Assembly: GCA_944349335.1 (NCBI GenBank)
Contig: CALVMW010000002.1
Coordinates: 151,169 to 215,168 of the forward strand
Origin: an uncultured Bacilli bacterium
GTDB taxonomy: Bacteria > Bacillota_I > Bacilli_A > RFN20 > CAG-288
Direction: 5' to 3'
DNA length: 64,000 bases
Shown: piece by piece, positions 32,308 to 42,530 of the stretch
Layout: the number at the start of each line of letters is the position of its first letter
Numbering within the stretch: the stretch's first letter is position 1
Notes under the pieces: model-generated
Seen by the model: the letters and a program-made list of their open reading frames with translations, nothing else
Database searches by the model: none
What the model was told of the DNA's origin: nothing
Translations under genes and position numbers: made by a program

Positions 32308-33948
32308 ATGAAGTATATCATTATTGGTGGAGTTGCGAGCGGCGCTTCTTTTGCCTGTAGATTAAGGCGTTTAGATGAAAATGCTGATATTGTTATTTAT
32401 GAAAAAACTAATTTTATCTCATATGCTAATTGTGGTTTACCATATTATGTATCTTCAATTATTAAAGATAAAAATACATTAGTTTTGCAGACACCTGATA
32501 GTTTAAAAAAGAGATTTAATATTGATGTTCATACGTTAAAAAATGTTATCGCTATCGACCGTGAAAATAAGAGAATAACTATTAAGGATGAAGTTGATGG
32601 CTCTATAAGTTATGATAATTATGATAAGTTAATATTAGCTATGGGGGCTATAGCTAATAAAATAGTGCCTAATAGTGACAATATTTTTGAATTAAAAACA
32701 GTTGAAGATAGCTATAAGATAAGAGAATATATAATCAAGCATAAAGTTCACTCAGCAACTATTATCGGCGGTGGTTTTATCGGGTTAGAGATCGCTGAGA
32801 ATTTACAAAAATTAAATATTAAAACTACGATAATTGAAGCTAGTGATCATGTTTTGACTAATTTTGATCCTGAATTAAGCAGTTTTATAAATTTAGAATT
32901 AATGAAAAATGGCATTGATGTGTTTGTAAATTCACAAGTTGAACAAGTGATATCAACAGAGAATGAAGTGACAATTAAATGTTCTGATAAAGAGATAAAA
33001 AGTGATATTTTAATTCAAGCCTTAGGAGTGAAGCCAAATTCAAGTTTAGCTAAAGAATCTGGTTTAGAATTAAGTATAAAAGGGACAGTCAAAGTCGATT
33101 CAAATTATCAAACATCTGATGCAAATATTTATGCTATCGGTGACTTAATCGCTCTTCCTTCCATTATTGATAATGAGCTAAATTACATTCCTTTGGCGGG
33201 CTTAGCAAATAGAGAAGGAAGAGATTTAGCGACCTATTTAATTACTACAAAAAGTAATCCGATGAAAAGTTTAGGTACATCTATTGTTAAGATATTTTCC
33301 TTAACTTGTGCTTCTACTGGTTATAATGAAAAAACCTTAAAAAAGAAAAATATTGCTTATGATAAAATTTATTTATCGCCTAATAATCATGCTAGTTATT
33401 ATCCAGGAGCAAGTCAATTAATTATTAAAGTTCTCTATTCAAAAGATGATTATCAGATTTTAGGAGGAATGATTTTAGGACAAGAAGGTGTTGATAAAAG
33501 GATTGATGTTTTATCTCTTGCAATTAAAAATAAGATGAAAGCGTATGAATTAAAAGATAGCGAGTTATCATATGCACCTCCTTATTCTTCAGCTAAAGAT
33601 CCAATTAATATGATCGGATTTATGATTGAAAATATAAAGGATGGTTTAATTAAACAATTTTATCCTGAAGATGTTGAGAGTTTGAGCAAAGATAAAAATG
33701 TTCAATTAGTTGATGTTAGAACTAAAGAAGAATATTCTTTAGGTCATATTGAAAATAGTATTAATATTCCTCTAGATGAATTAAGAGAAAAAATAGGTCA
33801 ATTAGATAAAGAAAAAGTTATTTCATTAATTTGTCAAAGTGCGATTAGAAGTTATCTAGCTTTTAGAATTTTAGTCCAAAAAGGTTATACGTGTCAGCAT
33901 CTTGCTGGTGGATATAATATTTATACTGCATATTTAGCAAGTAAGTGA
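32308..33948 (+). CDS. CoA-disulfide reductase/NADH oxidase-like flavoprotein with rhodanese domain
   Basis: 546 residues from the ATG at 32308 (TTGGAGG upstream). The N-terminus has the FAD motif IIGGVASGASFACRLRRLD, then FISYANCGLPYYVS with the single redox Cys that marks CoA-disulfide reductases. A second nucleotide motif IIGGGFIGLEIAENL (about residues 150-164) binds NAD(P)H, and NIYAIGDLIAL contacts FAD. The C-terminal ~90 residues form a rhodanese domain (VQLVDVRTKEEYSLGHIENSI), with ICQSAIRSY giving the persulfide Cys. Such fusions reduce CoA disulfides, persulfides or polysulfides. It acts in the cytoplasm and probably in oxygen/sulfur stress defence. Confidence 0.92.
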   Translation: MKYIIIGGVASGASFACRLRRLDENADIVIYEKTNFISYANCGLPYYVSSIIKDKNTLVLQTPDSLKKRFNIDVHTLKNVIAIDRENKRITIKDEVDGSISYDNYDKLILAMGAIANKIVPNSDNIFELKTVEDSYKIREYIIKHKVHSATIIGGGFIGLEIAENLQKLNIKTTIIEASDHVLTNFDPELSSFINLELMKNGIDVFVNSQVEQVISTENEVTIKCSDKEIKSDILIQALGVKPNSSLAKESGLELSIKGTVKVDSNYQTSDANIYAIGDLIALPSIIDNELNYIPLAGLANREGRDLATYLITTKSNPMKSLGTSIVKIFSLTCASTGYNEKTLKKKNIAYDKIYLSPNNHASYYPGASQLIIKVLYSKDDYQILGGMILGQEGVDKRIDVLSLAIKNKMKAYELKDSELSYAPPYSSAKDPINMIGFMIENIKDGLIKQFYPEDVESLSKDKNVQLVDVRTKEEYSLGHIENSINIPLDELREKIGQLDKEKVISLICQSAIRSYLAFRILVQKGYTCQHLAGGYNIYTAYLASK

Positions 33949-34031
33949 TCTTTGGTACATAAGCTAAATTATATTTTTAGATAAAATGTTTTTATCTTGC
34001 TTAAAATAATATAAAAGTCATATGTCAATAA

Positions 34032-34047
34032 TTGTAAGCGGTTACAA
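34032..34047. promoter_or_regulatory. cre site (CcpA operator), full consensus match
   Basis: TTGTAAGCGGTTACAA satisfies every position of WTGNAANCGNWNNCAW and is palindromic. It lies about 165 nt before the lipoprotein gene at 34213. A weaker half site (AGCGTTTACAT, 34169-34179) sits nearer the start. Confidence 0.65.
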
Positions 34048-34212
34048 TATGATAATAAAATTTAGTATTAAAGCAAAAAACTCAATAAAAAGCTTGTTTT
34101 ATCAATATAAATATGAAATATTATTTTAATTTCATTTATATTTCTGAAAAAAATATATGTATTTTTTTAGCGTTTACATTATACTCATGAAAGATATTTA
34201 GGAGGAAAGATT

Positions 34213-35625
34213 ATGAAAACAAAATATCTCTTGTTATTACCTATTCTCTTGTTAACTGCATGTTCAGAAGGTTTATCTACTACTACTTCTTCAGATAGTA
34301 CAAGCTTAAGTACAAGTACAAGTTCTGATACTACTATTTCAAGTTCGATTAGTTCAGTAGAAGATAGTTCATCAAGTGTGGAAGAAGAAAATAGTTTAGA
34401 AACTGCTTTAGAAAAAGCTAAACATGATATAACTATTTCAGGCACTTCTAATAAGATAAGAACATTTAAAAATCCCTACTATATTTCAGGTAATACTGAC
34501 TATGATAGTGAAGATTTAATTACTTTTGGCTCTAGGGCATATGATCGCTTGAGTACAAGGGAGGATGGAGAAACCACTGATATAACCTATTATAAGGATG
34601 AAGAGGGATTCCTTTGCGAAGAATATTTAACTTATAAAAATGAAATCGGCTTAGTACCAGTCACTGATTCTTTAGGCAACAGGACATTATTTGCTGATTC
34701 TTATAGCAATCCATTTTTAAATTTACAAGTTGAAGATTTTGAACAAGTTGATGAATCTACTTATAAAATAAGTGGTGATGATTCTTCAGTATTTATTAGT
34801 CATCTATTACAAGAAGAAGTCAGAGGAGATATTTATTTTACTTTAGTGGATGAAGATATAACTACTATTTATGCTGATAATTTGCAAGGTACTGAAAACT
34901 ATGTTTCTACCTCTACTTATACTAAAGTCGATGTTACATTATCATTTGAATATACTTTATCTACTGATAAAGTAAATATTATTGGAAACACCATAACTCC
35001 TTCGACTGATTCTTATCCGGAACTCGATGCCTTATTCTCTAATCTTACTTCTTTCCGCTTCAATAATTTGATGGACGGGGAAGTCACAATGTCAACTTAT
35101 TTTGATGGTGAAAATGCTCTTTATCAGATGATGATGCCAGGAGCAGATTATGCTAACTACTTCGATATGTATTTTGTTCAAAATGATGAAGGTATATGTG
35201 ACTTATATTGGGCTAATATGAGTGAAGATGATGGCAGCATCTACTTTGAACCTAATGATCCAAGTTATACTGAAATGTATCAAGTTTCTTATACTTATCA
35301 GGAATTGATGTCTGATATTAAATCACTATCTTCTGCAGTTTTTACAAAAGATGAATCTTCTAATCAATATATTGCAAAAGAAGAAACTCTTCCTCTGATC
35401 TGTGAAAATATTATACCTGCAGTATATGATTCATTAGGTTTAACTTCTTATGATGAGTTAAGATATGCAGCTGATAGTTTAATTATTACAATAGTTGATG
35501 ATTCAACTTTTAATATGGATGTTAAGGCTGTTATCGCTAACGGTGGAGTTTCCTCAACTATTACTGCTAGTTTCCAATTTACTGATATTGGTGATTGCAA
35601 GTTACCTTATACTCCTGAGATTTAA
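34213..35625 (+). CDS. Ser-rich lipoprotein, lipoprotein set member
   Basis: 470 residues. Lipoprotein signal with lipobox LTAC (Cys17), a Ser/Thr/Asp linker to about residue 60, then two related beta-rich units starting near residues 63 and 265. The second opens with YPELDALFSNLTSFRF. Neither unit shows a catalytic motif. Sequence style and architecture match the lipoproteins at 12610, 35919, 38658 and 40229. AGGAGG precedes the start. An upstream cre site suggests carbon control. Confidence 0.7.
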   Translation: MKTKYLLLLPILLLTACSEGLSTTTSSDSTSLSTSTSSDTTISSSISSVEDSSSSVEEENSLETALEKAKHDITISGTSNKIRTFKNPYYISGNTDYDSEDLITFGSRAYDRLSTREDGETTDITYYKDEEGFLCEEYLTYKNEIGLVPVTDSLGNRTLFADSYSNPFLNLQVEDFEQVDESTYKISGDDSSVFISHLLQEEVRGDIYFTLVDEDITTIYADNLQGTENYVSTSTYTKVDVTLSFEYTLSTDKVNIIGNTITPSTDSYPELDALFSNLTSFRFNNLMDGEVTMSTYFDGENALYQMMMPGADYANYFDMYFVQNDEGICDLYWANMSEDDGSIYFEPNDPSYTEMYQVSYTYQELMSDIKSLSSAVFTKDESSNQYIAKEETLPLICENIIPAVYDSLGLTSYDELRYAADSLIITIVDDSTFNMDVKAVIANGGVSSTITASFQFTDIGDCKLPYTPEI

Positions 35626-35647
35626 GCGATTTAACTTTAGGAAGATT

Positions 35648-35680
35648 AAAAGGGTTGTAGATTAATCTACAACCCTTTTA
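35648..35680 (+). terminator. Intrinsic terminator, perfect palindrome
   Basis: AAAAGGGTTGTAGATT pairs with AATCTACAACCCTTTT, usable in both directions. Confidence 0.85.
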
Positions 35681-35756
35681 TTTTTGAAGATCAATTAAGT
35701 TTTAGATAAATAATTAATGTCAATTATAGAGAGAAAAAAGATACTCATAAAGAAAA

Positions 35757-35772
35757 ATGTAAGCGGTTTTAT
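35757..35772. promoter_or_regulatory. cre-like site, one mismatch
   Basis: ATGTAAGCGGTTTTAT differs from the consensus only where C is T. It shares the core TGTAAGCGGTT with the full site at 34032 and lies about 150 nt before the next lipoprotein gene. Confidence 0.45.
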
Positions 35773-35918
35773 AAATTAAATTTAAATAAAAATATTTATA
35801 AAAATTTCGATAAATAAACGCATTTTTATTTTTTAAAGAAAATGATTATCAAAAACTTTTTATTTTAATTAAAAGGCTTTTCAAAAATAATATCTATGAT
35901 GGAAAGGAACAAACTATT

Positions 35919-37586
35919 ATGAAAAAACCATTATTATTCGTCTTACCACTTCTTATGCTAGCTTCTTGTACTTCAACTAGTAGTACATCTGTTGTCGATT
36001 CTTCTAGTTCATTATCTACTTCTTCTCCTTCTACTTCTGATTCTTCTTCATCTTCATCTTCCTCAGCTCCTCTTGTTCCCCTTGAAAAGAATGAAGAAAC
36101 ACTCCTTACAAATTTAAGAGCCTTTAAAGAAGCTTCGATGACTTCTTATACTCTTAGTTATCGTGAGTATGTTGATAACTTTATGACTGGTGTTGTTAGT
36201 TCTAATTACTTAACTACCCAAAAGGTTCACTCATATGTAGGAGCCTTCGATGTTCAAATAACTACAGAGCAATTAGAGGGTGTTTTTGATACTAGTGTCA
36301 CTGAGACTGAAACAGGATATATGGCTTCAAAAATCATCGATGATTCAACTTATGTAGCCTATTATATCGATGATCAAAAAACTTCTGAAAACTGGATCAA
36401 TTATTTAGAAAATAACCCTTATAATAATCCTTCTTCTTACGAGAAAAGCAATTATGAATCAGTAGTCGATAGCATGATTACAACATTTGAAGATCCTGAA
36501 TCAAATTATCCACCGGAATATTCCTTCGTTATTGAAGACTTAACGATTGATGAAACTGAAACTAGTTATATTTATCGTATCGGTGCTTATGCTCCTCCTA
36601 TGCCTGAGATGGGCTATGTTTCTTATGAAGAAGGTTCAATGGAAGTTGAGCTTGATAAGTATACTGGTGAAATTATCAAATTAACTTCAGTTAATTTCTT
36701 ATTTGATGGTGATAAAACTGATGATAGAGAAAAAGATGCTCACCAATATAGAGTAAGTGAAATAAAAGATATCGTTTATGGTGAGAAACAAGAAGGCTTT
36801 ATTCCTGATGCTGATGCCTCAATAGTTCCTGAAGAGAATATAGATGATTATCGTAAATCGATTATTACTCTTCCGGAAGGAGACTTATCAGAAGAAGTAA
36901 CGATTTCCTTGATCGATAACCTCAGCGCTTATATGACAGATTGTGTAACTGATACAGTCAATCTATCAGGTTCTTCTTATTTAGATTATGTAACTTGGGA
37001 AGATTTAGGAAGTTATACAGCTACTGGTGTAACAACAGCTTATAATAATTACTTCTTAGATAGAACTTTAACATATAATTTCACTTCTGGATTAATTGCT
37101 ACTACTCATATTCAAAATGAAGCTGAAGAAGATGGTATCCATACTTATACAGATACAGGTGCGGAAATTACTGAAAATGTTACAAGTGGAATGAATGTCC
37201 TTTCGATGCATGATTATTTCACTCCCGGTCCTTTAAATGCTGATGCTTCAACGATTGAAATTATTTTCTCTGAACTTGTAGCAGGTGGCTTTGTTACAGA
37301 AGATAATGGTTTTTCTATTATTACAAGAGAACTTATTGAAAGTACTAATATCGATGGAACATTCAAGATCGTGTTTACTTCTGGTTCTAAGTTAGATACT
37401 GAATATTATAAACTTAATAGTGTCAATACTATTACGATTGAAGGAACACAAGATAAAGTCACAAAACTTTCAATCGCTAATGTGACAGATGATAATGGCG
37501 TCGAATCTGAAACATATGAAGAACATAATTTGTCCTACGGCACAAAGACAGATTATACAGGCGAATACTTAAAAGATCAGATGTAA
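35919..37586 (+). CDS. Ser-rich lipoprotein, lipoprotein set member
   Basis: 555 residues. Lipobox LASC (Cys17), a long Ser/Thr linker (about residues 18-50), then two related units starting near residues 60 and 310. The first opens with LTNLRAFKEASMTSYTLSYREY, the same helix-then-Y-T-L pattern seen in the other members. No Cys follows the lipid-anchored one, and no enzyme motif is visible. It probably sits on the outer surface of the membrane. A cre-like site lies upstream and a strong terminator follows. Confidence 0.7.
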   Translation: MKKPLLFVLPLLMLASCTSTSSTSVVDSSSSLSTSSPSTSDSSSSSSSSAPLVPLEKNEETLLTNLRAFKEASMTSYTLSYREYVDNFMTGVVSSNYLTTQKVHSYVGAFDVQITTEQLEGVFDTSVTETETGYMASKIIDDSTYVAYYIDDQKTSENWINYLENNPYNNPSSYEKSNYESVVDSMITTFEDPESNYPPEYSFVIEDLTIDETETSYIYRIGAYAPPMPEMGYVSYEEGSMEVELDKYTGEIIKLTSVNFLFDGDKTDDREKDAHQYRVSEIKDIVYGEKQEGFIPDADASIVPEENIDDYRKSIITLPEGDLSEEVTISLIDNLSAYMTDCVTDTVNLSGSSYLDYVTWEDLGSYTATGVTTAYNNYFLDRTLTYNFTSGLIATTHIQNEAEEDGIHTYTDTGAEITENVTSGMNVLSMHDYFTPGPLNADASTIEIIFSELVAGGFVTEDNGFSIITRELIESTNIDGTFKIVFTSGSKLDTEYYKLNSVNTITIEGTQDKVTKLSIANVTDDNGVESETYEEHNLSYGTKTDYTGEYLKDQM

Positions 37587-37589
37587 ATA

Positions 37590-37614
37590 AAAGGGGCGAT
37601 AAGCCCCTTTTTTA
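37590..37614 (+). terminator. Intrinsic terminator
   Basis: GGGGC, loop GATAA, GCCCC, then T6. Confidence 0.85.
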
Positions 37615-37647
37615 TTATGTAAAACTTAATTACGTAAATACCGCCAT

Positions 37648-38494
37648 TTAGATTGTGCCGGCTGTTAATAGAGTTAGACCTATCCAGGCTTTTATTGAAA
37701 GTTTTTCGTTAAACACTATCAAAGAGAAGATGACTGTGATAAGTATGCTCAATTTACAGGTAGGAACTACAACGCTTACTTGACCTTGCTGAATAGAATA
37801 ATAATAACAAAGCCATGATGCACCAGTAGCTATTCCAGAAAGAATAAGAAAGATCAGTTCTTTACCCCTGATTTATTTAACAAACTTCCCTTCTTTTCGA
37901 AAAAATACGATCAGCCAAGCTAAAATTAAAACAACAGTGGTTCTAATAGCTGTAGCAAGATTAGAATCTACATTATCAATACCAGCATTTGCTAAAAGTG
38001 AGGTTGCAGCAGCAAATACTGCCTATAATATTGCAAAAATCAGCCACTTTTTATTATTTTTCTTTTCCCCTTTTTTAATATCTATCATCAGATAAGTACC
38101 GATTGCTATTATTAAGAGAAAGATTAATTTTAACCACCAGAGATTTCTTTCATCGGGAAAGATTATTATGGCAAATAAAACAGAGAGTATTGCGCTTGAT
38201 TTATCGATAGCTGCGACTTTAGAAACTTCTCCAAGAGAAAGAGTTTTAAAATAACAGATCTAAGAAGCTCCAGTAGCTAGTCTAGATAATATAAAAAATC
38301 CAAGAGTGCGAACTGATTGTAGTAATTCCGGTATAGGCACCTGTAATAAATACTATAAGCCATGCCATAATAAGAACTACAGAAGTTCTTACTGCAGTTG
38401 CAACATCGGAATTAGTATTTTTAATTCCACATTTATAAAGAATCGCTGTGATGCCAGAAAATAAAGCTTATAGAATGGCTGCTACTATCCACAT
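37648..38494 (-). pseudogene. EamA/DMT family transporter, decayed
   Basis: Translating the minus strand from an ATG at 38494 to a TAA at 37648 gives nearly a full two-unit EamA protein (about 282 codons). Recognisable pieces are DVATAVRTSVVLIMAWLIVFITG, SLGEVSKVAAIDKSSAILSVL, then in the second unit NVDSNLATAIRTTVVLILAWLIVF, SGIATGASWLCYYYS and VFNEKLSIKAWIGLTLL. It is broken by in-frame stops: one at the start of each unit where a Ser or Tyr is expected, and one in GASW where TGG has become TAG. There is also at least one frameshift (around 38290-38340). It would have exported metabolites or amino acids. Confidence 0.8.
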
Positions 38495-38657
38495 AATTAT
38501 CAAATAAATTATAGTATTATTGTTTTTAAACGTACTATTAAGAAAATGTAAACTATCATTATTTTCTAAATGTAATAGTTATAGAAATAAAATAGGTCGT
38601 TTTCTATTTATAATTTATAAAAAATGTGTTACAATTTTTTCAAAAAAGGAGATATAA

Positions 38658-40232
38658 ATGAAAAAACTAGCCCTCTTGTTAGTTATTGCGGCTTTACCGC
38701 TTACAGCTTGTACTCAAACATCTTCTAGTGCTTCTACTAGTAGCACAAAAGATTCTTCTACTTCCACAAGTTCATCAAGTTCATCTCTTCCTAGAACCGA
38801 TATATTACTAGATTATGCGACTTCTTTTAATGCACATACAATAGTCACAACTACGACTGAAGGAAAAGATGATGCTATCTCTAGTAAGTATGAAACTTAT
38901 TTAGGTTCTGATTACCTTACTATGTTATCTATCAATGAAACTGGTAAAGTTTTCCGTACTCAGTATTATGAAAAGAGTGAAAATAAAATTGAAAAGTTAT
39001 CTCTAACTAAAGAAGCTGAAATTGTTCGTAGTGAGGTAACTGATTTTGCTTATTTTGATAATGTTATCTCTTCACTAGGTATAACTGCTATTGAGGATGG
39101 TGAGTATGCTATTGATGTTACTTCACATTTACAACAGCTTATAAAACTTAATTATCAACTTTCAAGTGCTTTAACTGGAACTTTAGACTGTATTCAAGAT
39201 GCTTCCTTTATTCGTGAAGGAGATTCTTTAAGTTATTATGCCTCTTATTTGAGTAACGGAATAATCTTAACTATTGAGACCGATTTTGTAGCTAAAGAAG
39301 AAGAAAGCACTAAAAAACTTACTGTTCCTAGTGAAACTGAAGCTTCTCTCGCTTTTGATTCTATGCTTACAGAATTAAAGAAACAGAATTTTACTTTAGA
39401 GATTTCAGAAAATCAGAGTGTTAAAAAAACTATTCTTTCAAATGCTGATCGCCTTTACTATCAAGAAGCTAGAACTGGTTATCTAAAAGAAGATAATGGT
39501 TATGTTATTTTAACTATCTCTGATGATGAAACTGAAGCTATTCTTAACTCTGAAATTCCTGAAGAGTATGAGACGATTCAACCTGATTTTTCAGTTGATG
39601 GTCGCGTGTTAGATTTTGCTGAATCTACTTATACTCCTCTTCCTGAAGTTGCTGATATTGATACTGCCTTTGAATTCTTAGAATTTAATGATTTAACAAA
39701 TAGTGAACTTGTTTTTACATTAACTGAAGATGAATTAATTATTGATTCTAATGAGATAACCTACACCTTTAAAGATATTGGAACAACTGAATTCCCGTTT
39801 GACTTTAGTGATTATACTGTCAGTGAAGATTGGACTAGTCAAGATCCCGAAATCTTAGAGTCAATGCATACTTTATTAGGAGAAGATATCGATATACCTT
39901 ACTTTAATACTGGTTATCCTTGGTATGTTATGGATTCATATGAAGATTATCTTGATCTTGTTTCTGAAGATGTCCCTAGCGATCAAGCAGATGCTCTTAT
40001 CCAAAGCTATCTTTCTCTTCTTATGAAGACATCCTTTACTAAATTTGATAGAGAAGTTCTTCAACCTTATATCGATAGTTGGGATATTATTCCTTATGAT
40101 GAAGTCAATTGTTTAATCTTTGATTTACATAATGGATATTATATGGAAGTATTTAATGGCTATAATACTTTCCTTTCAGGAGTTGGACTTTCATTTAATC
40201 TCTTACCTGAGGGATTAGGTACTCAGGCATGA
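38658..40232 (+). CDS. Ser-rich lipoprotein, lipoprotein set member
   Basis: 524 residues. Lipobox LTAC (Cys18), Ser/Thr linker to about residue 45, then beta-rich units of the same style (first unit opening LDYATSFNAHTIVTTTTEG, second LAFDSMLTELKKQNFTLEI). The C-terminal ~120 residues (from about 400) are different and contain SQDPEILESMHTLLGEDIDIPYF. A similar piece ends the next protein (YNQLVDLFDEEIANSIPYLY), so the two share a C-terminal domain as well. It overlaps the next gene by 4 nt. AAAGGAG precedes the start. Confidence 0.7.
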   Translation: MKKLALLLVIAALPLTACTQTSSSASTSSTKDSSTSTSSSSSSLPRTDILLDYATSFNAHTIVTTTTEGKDDAISSKYETYLGSDYLTMLSINETGKVFRTQYYEKSENKIEKLSLTKEAEIVRSEVTDFAYFDNVISSLGITAIEDGEYAIDVTSHLQQLIKLNYQLSSALTGTLDCIQDASFIREGDSLSYYASYLSNGIILTIETDFVAKEEESTKKLTVPSETEASLAFDSMLTELKKQNFTLEISENQSVKKTILSNADRLYYQEARTGYLKEDNGYVILTISDDETEAILNSEIPEEYETIQPDFSVDGRVLDFAESTYTPLPEVADIDTAFEFLEFNDLTNSELVFTLTEDELIIDSNEITYTFKDIGTTEFPFDFSDYTVSEDWTSQDPEILESMHTLLGEDIDIPYFNTGYPWYVMDSYEDYLDLVSEDVPSDQADALIQSYLSLLMKTSFTKFDREVLQPYIDSWDIIPYDEVNCLIFDLHNGYYMEVFNGYNTFLSGVGLSFNLLPEGLGTQA

Positions 40233-42481
40233 AAAAACAAATCTTGTCTCTACTCCTCTTCCCTTTGTTTGTCTCCTGTTATGGTGGAAATACAACAAAT
40301 TTAACTTCTACTTCTAGTCCGTCAACTAGTTTAAGTTCTACTATATCCTCTTCTTCTTCTTCTTCTAGTATTTCTTCATCGTCTACATCTACTCAAACTG
40401 CACTGACAGAAGAAGAGAGAATTGTTGAAGCTTTAAAAGAGATTAAAAATACTTCCAATTATACTTTGTCATACTTATATAATAACGCGAGTTATAAATC
40501 CTATTACACTAAGCATTATCTTTATTTTGAAGAGACAAACTTAGGATATATGGAATTAGAAAGTTATGATAAAGAACTAGGAGAAAGTCTTGTCTATAAT
40601 TTTTACTTTGATTCTAAGGATACTTTTACTTTAGCATATCCTAATGAAAATATTGTTACTAACTGTGATGCGTTTAATTATTTAGCATCTCTTAAAGCTA
40701 TCCCTACCAGTTTTAAAGAAGAGAATGGCTCATATTATTCAGAGAATAAAAATCTTATTAAGGCTTTTGCCTATACTTTAGGATATTATGAAGATGCTGA
40801 TAATGGATTATTTACAAGGGTCAGACTTTCAAGTGATAATACGGGAGAAGTATTTTTTGCTCTTCAGATTATTGATACTTCATCATTTACTTATGTTGAT
40901 GTGCCTAATGCGTCTGGAACAATTGAAAACATTTCTTCAACAATAATTGAAGATTGTGAAAACTATTATAGTGAGAACTATACTCTTTCTGAAACTTATT
41001 TAAGTGAAGAAATGCTTGAATCACTTAATTTAATAGATGATGATGTTCTTTCTGTCGATACAAAAGTATATATATGTACTGATAATGATGAATCTTTATC
41101 GATGTCTTTATCATATGATAGAGAGAAAAATAGAGTTCATATATTCGATGAAGAAGAAAGCTTTTATAGTTCTATAGAAGATAAACTTTATCAAGAAGGA
41201 ATAGATGCCCAAAATAATGTTTCTTCTATTTATTTAGGTGATAGTTATTCTTTTGAAAAAGAATATCCTTTTGTAACATCTATATTGAGGGATGAAAAAG
41301 AAGCTTTCCGCTTAGATGATTCTAATTATTGCTATTATGGTTTTAAAGGAGAAGAAATTTACAAAAGTTTTTCTTATGTAGATATTAATAGCATTCCCGA
41401 AAAATTAACTCTTTCCTTTGACGAACAAATAACGATGACAGCTTTGTTCCCAGAATTGATGGTTCAAGAAAATGGTGAAACAGTTCATTTCAAGATCAAA
41501 GTAGTTTCAACTGTTGTCGAAGATAGAAAGATTCCTTTTCTTACTCCATATCCTGACGCTAATCCTGAATTATCAGATATGATCAGTGCCTTAAATGGAG
41601 ATAGTGATTTTATTGCTCACGCTTATGATACAAGAACTCAAGAACGTGAAAAAAATACTTCTTTAGTCGATAATCTTTTACTCTTTGAAACTAAAAATTT
41701 AACTTTTTCTGGTACAGTCTCTTCCTATATTACTGGGTATAAGCAGGAAGAAGATGGTGTTCAACGTTTTTTGATCGATGAAAAAGGTGTCGCTAAGAAA
41801 AATGGACCTCTAAAAGAAGGAAAGATTTTAGCAGATTTTGTTGGAATGGATGTATCTATAAATATTTTCCAAAAAGAGAATACTTCTACTTATACTCTTA
41901 AACCTCTTGTTCTTAAATCTTGTTCCTCTTCTTTTATTCTTGGAAATGAAGGAAATAACCTTGTCCCCTCATCTTTAAAAATGATGACTGAAGGCGGTAA
42001 AATCACGCAAATCAGTTATGATTATGATGATGGACTCTTCCAACAAGGTTCAGAAATAGTTGAATACCAATATGATAACTTACATATAGATTCATCTATT
42101 ATAGAAAAGGTTAACAGCATGCCTGATTTTGTTGAACCTAAAAATTGGAAGGATGAGAATGAGGAGATTTATAATCAATTAGTTGATCTCTTTGATGAAG
42201 AGATTGCTAATAGTATCCCCTACCTTTATGATGAAGAGACATATGGTCAATTTGAAAGTACTTATCTATATAATACTTTAACTATTTCATCTGATTCAGA
42301 AAGTGTCAATCATGATAATTTTTATCGTGAATATAAAGAAAAACTTCTCGCATCGGGTTTTGTTTTAGACTTAGAACCTGATTTACCTGGTGCTGAAATA
42401 TATACAAAGGACAATATTGAAATCCGCCTTGCTAAAAACCTGATAGGCGGCTTATTCATCACTAATCTATCAGGTATTTGA
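40229..42481 (+). CDS. Ser-rich lipoprotein, largest member of the set
   Basis: 750 residues. Lipobox FVSC (Cys17), a Ser-rich linker with long runs of Ser (about residues 18-58), then several units. The first opens with IVEALKEIKNTSNYTLSYLY, the family pattern. The middle carries two further units, and the C-terminal ~120 residues match the end of the preceding lipoprotein (NEEIYNQLVDLFDEEIANSIPYLY). It is translationally coupled to that gene. No catalytic motif. The pair may form a surface complex, which is inference from the coupling and the shared C-terminal domain. Confidence 0.7.
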   Translation: MKKQILSLLLFPLFVSCYGGNTTNLTSTSSPSTSLSSTISSSSSSSSISSSSTSTQTALTEEERIVEALKEIKNTSNYTLSYLYNNASYKSYYTKHYLYFEETNLGYMELESYDKELGESLVYNFYFDSKDTFTLAYPNENIVTNCDAFNYLASLKAIPTSFKEENGSYYSENKNLIKAFAYTLGYYEDADNGLFTRVRLSSDNTGEVFFALQIIDTSSFTYVDVPNASGTIENISSTIIEDCENYYSENYTLSETYLSEEMLESLNLIDDDVLSVDTKVYICTDNDESLSMSLSYDREKNRVHIFDEEESFYSSIEDKLYQEGIDAQNNVSSIYLGDSYSFEKEYPFVTSILRDEKEAFRLDDSNYCYYGFKGEEIYKSFSYVDINSIPEKLTLSFDEQITMTALFPELMVQENGETVHFKIKVVSTVVEDRKIPFLTPYPDANPELSDMISALNGDSDFIAHAYDTRTQEREKNTSLVDNLLLFETKNLTFSGTVSSYITGYKQEEDGVQRFLIDEKGVAKKNGPLKEGKILADFVGMDVSINIFQKENTSTYTLKPLVLKSCSSSFILGNEGNNLVPSSLKMMTEGGKITQISYDYDDGLFQQGSEIVEYQYDNLHIDSSIIEKVNSMPDFVEPKNWKDENEEIYNQLVDLFDEEIANSIPYLYDEETYGQFESTYLYNTLTISSDSESVNHDNFYREYKEKLLASGFVLDLEPDLPGAEIYTKDNIEIRLAKNLIGGLFITNLSGI

Positions 42482-42500
42482 GAATAAATATTCTTATTAA

Positions 42501-42529
42501 ATAGAGCTCAGCGTTGAGCTCTATTTTTT
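42501..42529 (+). terminator. Intrinsic terminator of the lipoprotein pair
   Basis: ATAGAGCTCA, loop GCGT, TGAGCTCTAT, then T6. Confidence 0.9.
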
Positions 42530-42530
42530 A

